Assembly (NCBI GenBank): GCA_965222995.1
Contig: OZ244977.1
Coordinates: 1,922,001-1,986,000 of the forward strand
Source: SB11 sp965222995
GTDB taxonomy: Bacteria > Bacteroidota > Bacteroidia > UBA8524
Direction of reading: 5' to 3'
DNA: 64,000 nucleotides
In this document: positions 40,871 to 51,300 of the stretch, piece after piece
Numbering within the stretch: position 1 is the first letter of the stretch
Layout: each line of letters opens with the position of its first letter
Made by a program: the position numbers and the translations under genes
Notes under the pieces: generated by a model
Told to the model about the DNA's origin: nothing
The model's database searches: none
What the model saw: the letters and a program-made list of their open reading frames with translations, nothing else

Positions 40871-41809
40871 TTATTCAAATGCCGTATTCGGTTTTTCTTC
40901 GTGGTGTCGGAGATACTTTGTAATGAGGTGAACAACGGCTGCCCCTCGATTTTTATAAATGAGATTATCTTCCATATCCCGTTCCTGCATCATCATTTTG
41001 ATTTTCTTAGCCTCGTGAGTGTCAATGTATTTTTTGGCAGCCCTGATAAAAGCCTGACGGCTTACGCCTCGTATCTTTAAGCGTCTCATATCTACGTACA
41101 CATAGAAGCTCCTGCGCCTCTTGTATTCGTCTTTGTCAATCTTTGCTTCGTGGTATGCCTGGTTTGCCAAATCGTATTGTTCATCCACTATGTAGGTGGC
41201 AATACAAACCAGGAAGTAATTGGGGATTCGGTTCTGATAACGGCTAATGTCATCGACCTGCTTATGGAGCCTTAACCATGTGCTATTTTGCCACTCGGTT
41301 GTTGTAACCTTTGCAATGGACTGGTGGCTTATCATTATATCGAGGCCATTATGACGGTTGGTCGTAAGTAATCCAACAACTGTTTGCCCTTTGGCTCCAA
41401 CCATGTACTTATCCAAATCTTCTAATACCAATAAGCCATTTTTGAAGCGGTTAACCATTTGTTCTACCACACCACGTTTTTCCTCAATGGTCATGTTCCT
41501 GCCTTCGGGAGTGAGTGGTCGGATGCGCCTTGCGCTAATTGCGGTAAGGTTTTGTATGAGATTGACTTTTACCGTTTTGAATTTCGGGTAGTCGTCATCG
41601 TTCACATCAAAGGCCAACACCTTTCTACCTTTTCTTCCGGTAGTGGGGTCATCTTTCATGTACCGGCTTATTTCAATGAGGTTACGGTACGTTTTTCCCA
41701 CTCCGGTTTCACCACATACTAAAACAAGCATGGGTTGTCTTTCCAGTTCTTCACTGGAATAGACAATCTTTTTCCTGCCTCTATTGGATTTCTTTTGTTC
41801 TTCTGCCAT
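40871..41809 (-). CDS. FtsK/HerA-superfamily (A32-like) packaging-type ATPase
   Basis: The 312-residue product has GETGVGKT (Walker A, residues 33-40), LLVLED (Walker B, 126-131) and NRHNGLDIMISHQS (151-164). The last matches the polar sensor segment that follows Walker B in genome-packaging ATPases of membrane-containing viruses. The C-terminal 120 residues are helical and basic. It lacks the nuclease of terminases. In the absence of terminase genes it is the likely genome-packaging motor. A Zot-like role is the alternative. Confidence 0.65.
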   Translation of the reverse strand: MAEEQKKSNRGRKKIVYSSEELERQPMLVLVCGETGVGKTYRNLIEISRYMKDDPTTGRKGRKVLAFDVNDDDYPKFKTVKVNLIQNLTAISARRIRPLTPEGRNMTIEEKRGVVEQMVNRFKNGLLVLEDLDKYMVGAKGQTVVGLLTTNRHNGLDIMISHQSIAKVTTTEWQNSTWLRLHKQVDDISRYQNRIPNYFLVCIATYIVDEQYDLANQAYHEAKIDKDEYKRRRSFYVYVDMRRLKIRGVSRQAFIRAAKKYIDTHEAKKIKMMMQERDMEDNLIYKNRGAAVVHLITKYLRHHEEKPNTAFE

Positions 41810-41824
41810 TGTTAGAGGGATTAA

Positions 41825-42805
41825 TTATTCAACTTCACCTGTAGATTCGGTGTCGTCTTCTTCGGCCACTTCCAATACTGTATTGGCCAGTGGCTCTTGT
41901 GGTTCTTCTTCTACAGCGACTTCTTCAATAATTTCTTCCTGGGGCTGTTCTTCTGCAGGAGTGTGTACCTCTGGTTCCGGTTCCTGATATTGCGGAGCTG
42001 GTCTGCGTTGGGGTTCAGGCTCTTGTTCAGGTTCATCTTCATCAATATCCTGATCAGAGTAACCTTTTTCTTCCCGGATAACATCGAGGATGCGTTCTAC
42101 CAGTATTTCGTTTTCAGCACGGATTTCCATAACCACTTGCGCCTTTTTCATAAGGATGGAAAGCACCGCACCCAACAACTGTTGTTCCGGTGTAAGCTTC
42201 TTTGCCTTGCGTTTTAGCATGGTTATGAGAAGCGGACGAAGCAGGATCTTGTCTTCTTCATCGAGCTTTAGGCGTTTGATGTTCTTTTCGTTCTGTTCAT
42301 CAATTACCTGTATGACTTCTTCAAAGTCGTAAAACTCTTTGTGCTTCTTAATCTTGATGAAAAAACCGCCACCAACAGCCAAAACATTATCGGTCATTCC
42401 CAATATGGTATCGGCTGCTTGTCGGGCATGGCTGGCTGGTAGTTCAAATTCTTCTCCTGCCAATTCCTGCTCTACCTGATCGTTGTATTCACCATTGCCG
42501 ATTTCCTGTTCAGGTACACCATCACCGGTTCCATCACCATCAAAATTCATGTCCGGTTCTTCTTCCTGTTGGTGTTCTTCCTGTTCAGATGCAGGTTCCT
42601 CATTAACTTCGCTGGAAGTGGATTCTTCTTCAACGGGTGTTTCTTCCTCTGCAGGTTCAACGGAGGGTTTACCATGTCCAATCTCATTTTCAACCACTGG
42701 TTGATTTAGCGGACTTCCTTGCGGATCTAATGGTTCTTCAAACTGTATGTTATCGGAAGATTCGTTCAGCACTTCCTGAACTTCTTCCTCGATTGATTTT
42801 GACAT
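41825..42805 (-). CDS. highly acidic 326-aa protein with a folded core
   Basis: Residues 1-120 and 250-326 are very rich in Glu, Pro and Gln, while about 125-240 look folded and helical (AADTILGMTDNVLAVGGGFF, EKNIKRLKLDEEDKILLRPLLITML). The acidic arms could mimic DNA or act as a chaperone for basic virion proteins. It lies directly upstream of the packaging-type ATPase gene, 15 bp apart, suggesting partnership. No family recognised. Confidence 0.5.
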   Translation of the reverse strand: MSKSIEEEVQEVLNESSDNIQFEEPLDPQGSPLNQPVVENEIGHGKPSVEPAEEETPVEEESTSSEVNEEPASEQEEHQQEEEPDMNFDGDGTGDGVPEQEIGNGEYNDQVEQELAGEEFELPASHARQAADTILGMTDNVLAVGGGFFIKIKKHKEFYDFEEVIQVIDEQNEKNIKRLKLDEEDKILLRPLLITMLKRKAKKLTPEQQLLGAVLSILMKKAQVVMEIRAENEILVERILDVIREEKGYSDQDIDEDEPEQEPEPQRRPAPQYQEPEPEVHTPAEEQPQEEIIEEVAVEEEPQEPLANTVLEVAEEDDTESTGEVE

Positions 42806-42811
42806 GAGCTT

Positions 42812-43276
42812 CTAATTAAGTTTTCCAATAAATTCTAATGTGGCCTTGTCAAGAAGCTGGTGCTTCTCGGAAAAGCCTCTGTAGAATTGAGGAACACTTA
42901 AAAGCTCTTTTGCCTTGTTGTGGAAATACATGATGGAACGCTTTTTACGTCCGAACATCTCCCCAATTTTGGCATAGCTGATGTCAGTATATTGTTTGAT
43001 TAAATGATAACAAGCCATTCGAGCCTGACGGTATTCAAGTATTTCACTTGTCAAAAACTCGTCTTCCTGTAAATTGAAGATGGCTATACTTTGGGAAATG
43101 ATGAAGCCGGTAATGTACTTCACCTTTTCAATTTTATCTACGCTCAACGCTGTGTTGTTGTAGATACCCTCAAACAAATGGACAGCTTTTTCAACGCCTA
43201 CCTTGCTCACAATATTATTCACTGCTTCCTGCAGTCGTTGTAAGTCTCCTAATAGTATGTCGTTGTTTTTATCCAT
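42812..43276 (-). CDS. orphan DnaA-domain-IV-like DNA-binding protein
   Basis: Within 154 residues, about 85-130 match the DNA-binding domain IV of DnaA: EYRQARMACYHLIKQYTDISYAKIGEMFGRKKRSIMYFHNKAKELL. The family GRDHSTVxH signature is changed to GRKKRSIMYFH. The ATPase domain of DnaA is absent. It could recognise DnaA-box-like sites in an origin of the element or act as a regulator. A palindrome lies 36 bp upstream. Confidence 0.65.
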   Translation of the reverse strand: MDKNNDILLGDLQRLQEAVNNIVSKVGVEKAVHLFEGIYNNTALSVDKIEKVKYITGFIISQSIAIFNLQEDEFLTSEILEYRQARMACYHLIKQYTDISYAKIGEMFGRKKRSIMYFHNKAKELLSVPQFYRGFSEKHQLLDKATLEFIGKLN

Positions 43277-43311
43277 TTGGGTTATTCCAAAGTTATTTAA
43301 TTTAAACTATC

Positions 43312-43330
43312 GGTTTGATATAATCAAACC
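43312..43330. promoter_or_regulatory. perfect palindrome upstream of the DnaA-like gene
   Basis: GGTTTGAT-ATA-ATCAAACC is a perfect 8+8 inverted repeat in the only larger gap (106 bp) of this operon. It could be an operator or a hairpin ending the upstream transcript. No T run follows, which favours an operator. Confidence 0.45.
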
Positions 43331-43382
43331 ACTATGTTATACTGAATCAACGCCTTTTGTGTTCGTTCAATTCTGTTTTATG

Positions 43383-44066
43383 CTACTTTTTTTTGATTTT
43401 GATTGCGTAATTGTAGGAGAATCGGAACTTGGATAGTTGGTATTTACCTACCTGGATCTCCTTATCTTCCAGTTTCCCTTTAAATCCCTTTTCCTTTAGT
43501 TCGGAACGTCCGACACGATAGATACCCTGCTTAAAAAAATGCTCGATAATCTTTTCGTCTTCGGTGAGTTTTGTCGGGGTTTTGGTCGTTGGTTTTACCA
43601 GATCCAAAGTGCAAAGCGTTTTACCATCCGGTAATTCAAGGGCTTTGACCAAAACCGCTTCTTTGTCTTTTCCTGATTCTGGATAGTGTTCTACCACTTC
43701 GGCCACCGTACCAATGTATTTGGGATTACCGCCAATAATTTCAACGTTATCGCCTTGTTGGTACTTAGGCTTTGGAGCTTCCTTTTTCGGCTCTGGTTTC
43801 GGTTCTTCTTTCTTGGGTTCTTCCACTTCAACCACTTCGTTGTTGGCCAAACGGTCTTGCATTTCAGATTCCATATCGCTTAGAATTTTCAAGGCACGTT
43901 CTTTCATCGCCTTGTCCACTTCTTTGCGGTCTTCACCAATGGTGTCTTCCCGTTTTTCTCGCAGTTCGTTAAATATCGTTACCTGCTTCTGGATGGGAAT
44001 TGAAAAGTCCTTTGATACATCCAGGTTGTTTTCTTCTACAAATATTTCAAAATCGAATTTTTCCAT
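43383..44066 (-). CDS. hypothetical protein with KOW/SH3-like segment
   Basis: The 227-residue product has a helical N-terminus, a Glu/Pro/Lys-rich linker (EVEEPKKEEPKPEPKKEAPKP) and a beta segment KYQQGDNVEIIGGNPKYIGTVAEVVEHYP. That segment looks like a KOW/SH3-type barrel used for nucleic-acid or protein contact. A basic strand-rich end follows. Function unknown. Confidence 0.45.
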   Translation of the reverse strand: MEKFDFEIFVEENNLDVSKDFSIPIQKQVTIFNELREKREDTIGEDRKEVDKAMKERALKILSDMESEMQDRLANNEVVEVEEPKKEEPKPEPKKEAPKPKYQQGDNVEIIGGNPKYIGTVAEVVEHYPESGKDKEAVLVKALELPDGKTLCTLDLVKPTTKTPTKLTEDEKIIEHFFKQGIYRVGRSELKEKGFKGKLEDKEIQVGKYQLSKFRFSYNYAIKIKKK

Positions 44067-44090
44067 GATTCATTACTTTTTTGTGATTAC

Positions 44091-44432
44091 TTATTCAGCA
44101 TACTTTAGGAACATGAGGCAAATAGCATCTGTCCTGTTTTGAGCTGCCGTTTTCTTTTCTCCAACTGTGATGTAGAATTGCTCTCCATCGGTTGACATGA
44201 TAGGCTCTGCATCAACAACTTCTTCCAGTAGCATAATGGCCTGGTAAAAGTCCACTGCAGGATAAAAGGTGTGTCCTGTAATTTCTGCCGTCCAGCCTCC
44301 GTCTCCCAAACTTCCTTCGGAGTTGTAAGACAAGTCAAATTTGTCTGGTTTAATGCCTGTTTTGGCCAACCGTTTGGCTATCTCGAAATTGCAATAGCCA
44401 TCTTTGAATAGTTCTTTTAAATCGAATTGCAT
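44091..44432 (-). CDS. 113-aa hypothetical protein
   Basis: A small soluble protein with an N-terminal helix-turn segment (KELFKDGYCNFEIAKRLAKTG), a Gly-rich middle (GSLGDGGWTAEITGHTF) and a C-terminal helix. It is spaced 20 bp from its neighbours in the operon. No family recognised. Confidence 0.45.
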   Translation of the reverse strand: MQFDLKELFKDGYCNFEIAKRLAKTGIKPDKFDLSYNSEGSLGDGGWTAEITGHTFYPAVDFYQAIMLLEEVVDAEPIMSTDGEQFYITVGEKKTAAQNRTDAICLMFLKYAE

Positions 44433-44452
44433 AGGTCTGTTTTTGCTTGTTA

Positions 44453-44707
44453 TTAGATTACCGGAATAGTGAAAGCATTTCCATTTGGTGATTGTCCGAA
44501 CAACGCACCTGCATCATTGCCTTCATCATCTTTGGAAGAGAATAACAATGTGCCGTCATCCAGCTCAATGACCAGTGAACGCCTGTACCAACCCAAACCT
44601 TCTTGTTCTTCTTCGGTTAGGTATCGTACACTCTTGATTTTTCGTCCGGTGAGTTTATTATCAAACTCATTCTCCAAATCGTTTTGGATTTGCTCTTGTT
44701 TACTCAT
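44453..44707 (-). CDS. 84-aa acidic hypothetical protein
   Basis: A compact strand-rich protein (GRKIKSVRYLTEEEQEGLGWY, LVIELDDGTLLFSSKDDEGND). The pattern is common in small plasmid and ICE proteins of Bacteroidota. It overlaps the upstream stop by 4 bp. Function unknown. Confidence 0.45.
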   Translation of the reverse strand: MSKQEQIQNDLENEFDNKLTGRKIKSVRYLTEEEQEGLGWYRRSLVIELDDGTLLFSSKDDEGNDAGALFGQSPNGNAFTIPVI

Positions 44708-45324
44708 TGCTTTTTTTTTTCGGATTCCTTTGCCTGTTCCTCCATTTTGTCAAACTTGTCTTCAATGGCCTTTGCACCGGATTTGGCTGTTACCTTGTTC
44801 ATTCCCCAGGCTTTTACCAGCTCACGGTGAGCAACCAGTAAGATGCCCTCTGTCTTTTTAAGGGTGTCAATGTCGTTTTTGAGGTTGTCGGGAATTAGCG
44901 TAGTAACGGAAAGCAGCTTTTCTTTGAGCTTGGTGTACCTGGTTTTGGTTTTAGGCTTCTTTTTGGTCAATTGCTTTTCACGCTTTTTAAGCTGGACTAA
45001 TTCTCTGTCGCATTCTTCCAGCTTTTTCATGTCAGACCTTACTTCCTTTAAGGTCATTTCCGAAACGTCCTTTTTCAACTTGTCTTCGGCCTCTTTGTCG
45101 GATGCCGTTTTCCTTTGCTGTTGAACAACTTTGATGATGTTCTTAATGGTACGATCCGCAATCTTGAAAGACTTGTTTGCACTCTCCATGATGGATTTGT
45201 CTTTCGGATGATCCTCGCTTAGTTTTTTAGCGTTGTCGTACAGACTAAGCATTTTAAGCCCGTCTTCTCCTAATTCTTCCGGCTTTAGTCCGGCTTCTTC
45301 AATTAATTCGTATGGATTTTTCAT
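44704..45324 (-). CDS. 206-aa charged helical hypothetical protein
   Basis: Almost entirely charged helices with coiled-coil character (KDVSEMTLKEVRSDMKKLEE, ELVQLKKREKQLTKKKPKTK). It sits between the giant helicase gene and the small acidic gene. No catalytic motif is visible. Confidence 0.45.
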   Translation of the reverse strand: MKNPYELIEEAGLKPEELGEDGLKMLSLYDNAKKLSEDHPKDKSIMESANKSFKIADRTIKNIIKVVQQQRKTASDKEAEDKLKKDVSEMTLKEVRSDMKKLEECDRELVQLKKREKQLTKKKPKTKTRYTKLKEKLLSVTTLIPDNLKNDIDTLKKTEGILLVAHRELVKAWGMNKVTAKSGAKAIEDKFDKMEEQAKESEKKKQ

Positions 45325-45345
45325 TTCAACAATTTTTAATTTTAG

Positions 45346-48300
45346 TTATGCAGCTTTAGTTGCGTATTTCTCGCCTATGGCTTCCATTTCGGCATTGATA
45401 GAGGCAAGTGTTTGTAAATGCTCATTTATCGCTTCCATTTCAGCTATATCGGCAAGTATGTCAGCCGATAATTCCAAATCGGCTCCCCGTTTTTTCTGTG
45501 TCTTTCGTTGCTTTTGCCTTCTCTCGGATTTATCGTCCAATACCGTTTCGGTAATGACTTTTTTGTTGAGCTTGGCAAATTCCTGTACCCGTTCGGCAAC
45601 TGTGGCTGTGCGGATTTTATTCTTTTCTCTTTCAGCTATAATCTCCTGTGCCTTGACATTGATCGCTTCTTCACCCGTGCGGTCTTCCAGCAAGGTCTTT
45701 TTGTCTTCAATGTCCTTTTCAATTCGCCCAATTACATCTTCATAATTGAAGTCAATTCCCAACCCTCGTGGAGCAAGAATTGATTTGATACCCGACTGGA
45801 TCTTGTAATTGGCTTTTCGGATTTCATCAAAGCGTTGTTGGTCGTTATGGAAACTACTGGTTTCAGGGTCGTCCAACCACTGTTTGTAGATGTTGAAAAT
45901 GGTGTCAATTTTCCTTCCCTGTTTGGCCGGTTTATAGGATTCAACAATGTCTTTAACCTTGTCAATGTGTTTGTTGAACATTTCCCTGGCTTCGTTCAGG
46001 TCGTTGAGTACTTCTTTTTGATTGACCAGGCTATTGATTTCATCTTGCATCAATTCCTTGTCTTCCATAATCATTAATTCAGCCAGTGTATGTGGGTCTG
46101 TGATTAGACCTTTCTTCAATTCAGCCGGATTGACTTCTTCCAGTTTCAAGGTGTTTGCCCGTCCAGCTCTATGCCATATCTCATTGATTCGACTGGTCTT
46201 TTCCTGTAGCTTTTGAAATTTGAAGATGTCTATGCTATCCTCCATAAGTGGGAAGGTGATTCGCACATTGGCATAGCGGTTTCCTGGTCGCCATATTCGC
46301 CCTTCCAGTTGCTTTACATCGGTTGGGTTCCAGTCGAGCCACAAGTCATAGAGGTCGGTAGATCTGTACTGCAGGTTGATACCTTCTTTTATGGTAGCAC
46401 TGCCAATTAATACCTTGACTTCTCCTGCATTGAATTTATCCTTCACCGCATTTTTCTTGGTGGCACTCATACCACTTTTGATAATACCTACTTCTTTGTC
46501 GGTAAACCCAATTTCGTCCACCAGGTATTCTTTGATTAACTTGAAATAAGCTACACCAGCATTGGAGTAAATGACCTGTCCGGGCATTTCAACGTTATTC
46601 TTTTCGGCAAAGTCCTTCACCGATTTGATACACTGAATGGTATAGGAGAATTTAGGAGAGCTTTCTATAAACTCTTTTGCCGTTGGATTACCTGCAGGAT
46701 TGCAGGCATACAAATAAGGGTTCAATGCCAATTGAGAGGCAAAAGACAAGGCTCGCAAGATTCTGGCACTGTCTTCTTCACTTTCAGACATGGCATTTTC
46801 GGCAACTTCTTCACCTGCATTTCCTTCTTCCATTTCCTCAAATCCAAATGGATTCACACACAATTCCATTAGGTCTATTTCTCCTCGGACATAGGCTTCA
46901 ATTTGGCTCATGCACTCCCTTTGGGTCTGGTTCATTGGGAGATTAGTACTGATTCTATCTTCCTCCGGAAGTGGAACAATTTCGCCTCCTTCCAGCTTGT
47001 TTTGCAGTGGAAGCACAATTTTGTTCGGACGCTGAATGTTTGCGTCTTCTCCGGTTTTGTAGTTGATGAACTTGAATATCAATTGCTGCAGGGCAATGAG
47101 ATTATTGAAGCCCAACACAACTTCCTTTCTTTCCGGTTTAAGCTTGGCATTGATGACTAGCTCCACACTGGTTTTGATGTACTGGTCAAAAAACTCTTTG
47201 ATGTTCTTTATTCCTGACCGCTCTAATTGCTGGTAGCCAATAAGTGCCAGCATGGAGTATATTTCCAGTGGGCTATTGGTAAATGGCGTAGCCGTCAATA
47301 ACATGACGTTTCGCATGTTGTTTTGACGAAGGATGAATTGACTAACCATGAACGCTCTTAGGGCAATCATTGAAGGTGTACCACTGCGTATTTGGTAAGG
47401 AGAGTTGTTTCGCTTTCCTTCGGCATTGATATTTCCTTTAACCTGGGTAAAGGATTTCTTGGCTACATGGGCTTCATCTATTACCAGGTAGTCGAAACCT
47501 AAGTCCTCAATATTGACCATACCGCCTTTAATCCCTTGCCCCATGAGTTCGTCTATTTTCTCAAACAGCTTTTCCCGATCACGGTCTTTTTCACTTCCTT
47601 GATTCAGGATGTCATACATTTGAGATTTAATCTCATTCCATGTTTCCTCATTAAAGGCCAGTCGGTTAAACCCTTCATAGGTCAATACCGTAATGCTTTT
47701 GGCCTGAACCTGTTCTATATTGCCTTTTTTGTCTTGTAATTGCTCGATATAAGTAGCTCCCAAATTGTACAGGTCATTCACCTGGTACTGTGGTAACACT
47801 CCGGTTAAAACAACTTCTCCTTTTTCAACTTCTCCACGAATCTCATTGATCCAGTTGGTGTAGGTTTGATTAGGCACTACAATTAATGGCCGTTGGCACT
47901 GGCCACTTTCAAGGGCTTGTCCGAGAGCCAAAATAGCGGTCATGGTTTTACCTACACCTACATCATAGGCTACACAACCTGTGCCGTGTACACTGATAAA
48001 TCCAATGCCTTCCCGTTGTGCTTCCCTGATAAATAGGGGCTTGTTTTTGAAGGTGCTTGAACTGGTAAATGCAACGGGTATTTTGTTGTAGTTAATCTCT
48101 ACATAGCCGTTGTATTTGGAGTTCCACAATTGCTCTATTCGCAATTGGTCGTCTCTGGATATACCATCGGCAAGGAATTGAGCAAATAGCTCTATTCCTT
48201 CGAGCTTGGCTTTGCGTTTAATACGCTGCTTTTCGTCTTTGTCAAGGTTGCCCGTTGGGTTCTTTCCATTGATAAATACATGGCGTATATGAATCGCATT

Positions 48301-51300
48301 GGAAATTTTAAAGGCATTGGAAGGTAATTTGCCTAACCATTCCTTAAAAGCTTCCAACAGGCTTTTGGGTTCGTCTTGGTATTCTCCTGAAACCGCATTG
48401 TGCTGACGATACATTGTACCATCAGTGAGTGCATTAATCTTTTGTTCTTTGGCAAAATCCGATTTCGGGTTAATCACCAATCGGTTGTCGATTTGCGGAT
48501 CTGCCAATGTCAGTTTGGGTGGCTTTACATTTTCAAGCCCCTGGTACTGCTTGTTATATTGTTCTTCTCCGTGAGCGTCTATAACGTCTTCTTTGGAACG
48601 GAGAAGTTCTGCCTGCTTTTCGTAAATATTTTCTGCGTAATAGAGAACGCTTGGTACGTACTCGCCTTTGTGGTAGCATACGATTCCTTCTTCTAACCAT
48701 TTTGCTCTGTGTTTAGGTATATCAGTTAATGGGATGACATATTTTGACCAACCGTTGTTTTTATTGAGAATAGTGGCTTCATCGTTGTAGCCTCCCGTAA
48801 TTCGTTTGTACCATACCCAGGCTTTGATTTCTTCTTCTGAAATGCCTTTGTTGTACTGCTCCATGATTTGCTCAAAACAGTAGTATTCTTCGGGGCAGGT
48901 GTCCGGTATCGGCTCTCCGTATTTTTCCTTGATGGCTTCCTCGGTGTGTTGTTTACGGGTCGATTCAATGACTTTATCCAGATTGGATTTTTGCACATCA
49001 TTGAACTTCACCACTTTTAAATCCGGCTTAATGTCAGATTCAAAAGGTTGGTCTGGTTCCTGGGGAAGATCCACTGCAGGAACATCTATGCCTTGAATTA
49101 CGGTGTCGATATTTCCACGAACTTTTGTAACGGGCTTTTTGAACCGGTCTGTGGTGTCGTATTTCTCACCCAATATTTTCGTTGGATTTTCTTTGAACCA
49201 ATTCCCGTTAATCAAAAGGTCAATTGTCCTTACACGGTTATTGGCCTTTTCAAGCTCTTGCTCCATTTCTTCCACCTCATTGGCTGGTTGAGCTGCTTGA
49301 TTTGCTTTTGCTTCCAGACTACTTATCAATGCTTTTTGCAGGGCAATGGAAAGCTTGTCCGTATCGTATTCATTAAGCGGTTTACCGGCTTCTTTTAGCT
49401 CGTATTTTTCCAATAGCTCGGAATAGCGCAACAAGCGTTCTCCGCTTTCCTTAATGAAAAGGTTTACACTGTCTGCAAAGGCTCCTGCAGGAAGGGTAAC
49501 GGAGTTGTTTAGATAGTCTTCAAGGTCATCAACCGTTGCCGGTATCCATACAGGTTTCTCGGCAAGAGCTTCTTCCAATCCCTCTGTCATCAATTCTCCC
49601 TTGACATTGACAATACCTTCCGCAACCCGAACATGATGTGGAGCGTCCGGTTTTAATTCCATAAAGCCTGTTTTGGTGTTGTGAAATGACCACTCATTAA
49701 CCAACTTTAAACGTTCGGTAGCCTTATCATTGGATTCATTCTTGATGTCTTCCAGCTCTTGTGTTGTAAAATCCTTTAGGCTGCGCTTAATTGGAGTGGA
49801 TGCCGTTTCAGGCTTCTTTTTTTCCGCTTGTTTAGTCAGCGATTCAATCTTTTCTTTGATCCGTTCCGGTTCGGCAAAGGCTATTTCATGGAAGTAGTTG
49901 TTTTGTCCTCCTGAATAATCCTTCATGTGGGTAATGGTGCGATACAATACCCTGTCCTGAATACCATCTTTGTTGTAGGAAATGTAAATACCGTTTTCAG
50001 GTTCAAACATTCCCATAAGGGTTAAATCACCACTTACGGCAACACCGGCTTTATTAAAATCTACCTTGCTTTCTGACAGGCCAATGTATTCGGCCAATTG
50101 TTTGAGAGCTTGTTTTCCTAATCTGCCAAAAGTGGCTTTGGCTTTTCCTCCGTCTGTATTTCCGTCAATGGTTGCGTACTTAGATATGAACTCGGCAAAC
50201 TTTTTCAGCTTGTCGGTTTTTACTTCATTAGCCGTTGTGCTTTTATTCTCTTTCATTTTTGGTTCCTTTTGTGCCGGCACGTCCGAGAACAAATCCATTG
50301 TGGTTGTTCTTTCCACTTTTCCCATTTCACTTTCCAACCGTTGCTTCTCCAATAGCTTTTGGGTAATGAGCTTGGTGATTTGCGTTTGACGGTCTTTGAA
50401 CTTGGGGATAAATTCTTCTTTGCCTTCTGCGGTTGCCCTGGCTATGAGTTCGTCCTTTTTAGCTCTTTCTTTGACCAGCTTATCAATGGCTTTTTGTACT
50501 TCATTGATTTGCTCTCGTATAGGATCTGTAAGCGGACTTGTGCTAACTGAATTATCAAGGTTTAATGGCTGGTCGTTGCTAAAGTCAATGCGACTGATTT
50601 GCTTGTTCACCAAATCGAAGAACTTGTCTTTTGTTATGGTGATTTTCTGTTTGGCTCTGGCCTTGTTTTGCTCTCCAACCGGATAGAGGTATTTGAACAT
50701 TTCCTGTTCATGTGCATCGGTCAGGTGTGCATTTTGCTTTCGTATGGTTCCTACCCATTGTGCGTTGCGCTGCAGGTAGGGAAATGACTTTTCAGAATCC
50801 GAATCCAGGTATTGTATAAAATCTCCATTCGGGTTCAGATGGGAAATATCTTCGAGTAGTTTTAACCTACGCTCAGGCTTGAAAATACCTTTCAGGTAGT
50901 TTCGGTTGTATCCTTTCTCTTTTGCTCGTTTATAAGCTTTTAAATCCGATTGAAGACCTTCCTGTGTACCGCCTCTGTTGCTTTCCAACAAGGCATAGTC
51001 CATTGCTTCCTCTTTGGTTCCCAAAAAGAACTTCACCGGCATTTTTGCCAATGATTTATCACCAGCTTTATATAAGAGTTCGCTGGCTTCAAATCGGGAA
51101 TGTCCGCTAATGACTATGTTATCACCAACACCATCTTTCCAAAGGACAATGGGTTCCATTGATTTATCGAAACCTTCACCTACAATCTTTTCTACGGTTT
51201 CCTCGGCAAAGGCTCCTTCACGCCCCTGGAACCATTCTGGTTTAGTGGTAATACTGGTACGTGGAATTTCACCTACTGCAGAGAATCGTTTTTTCTTGTC

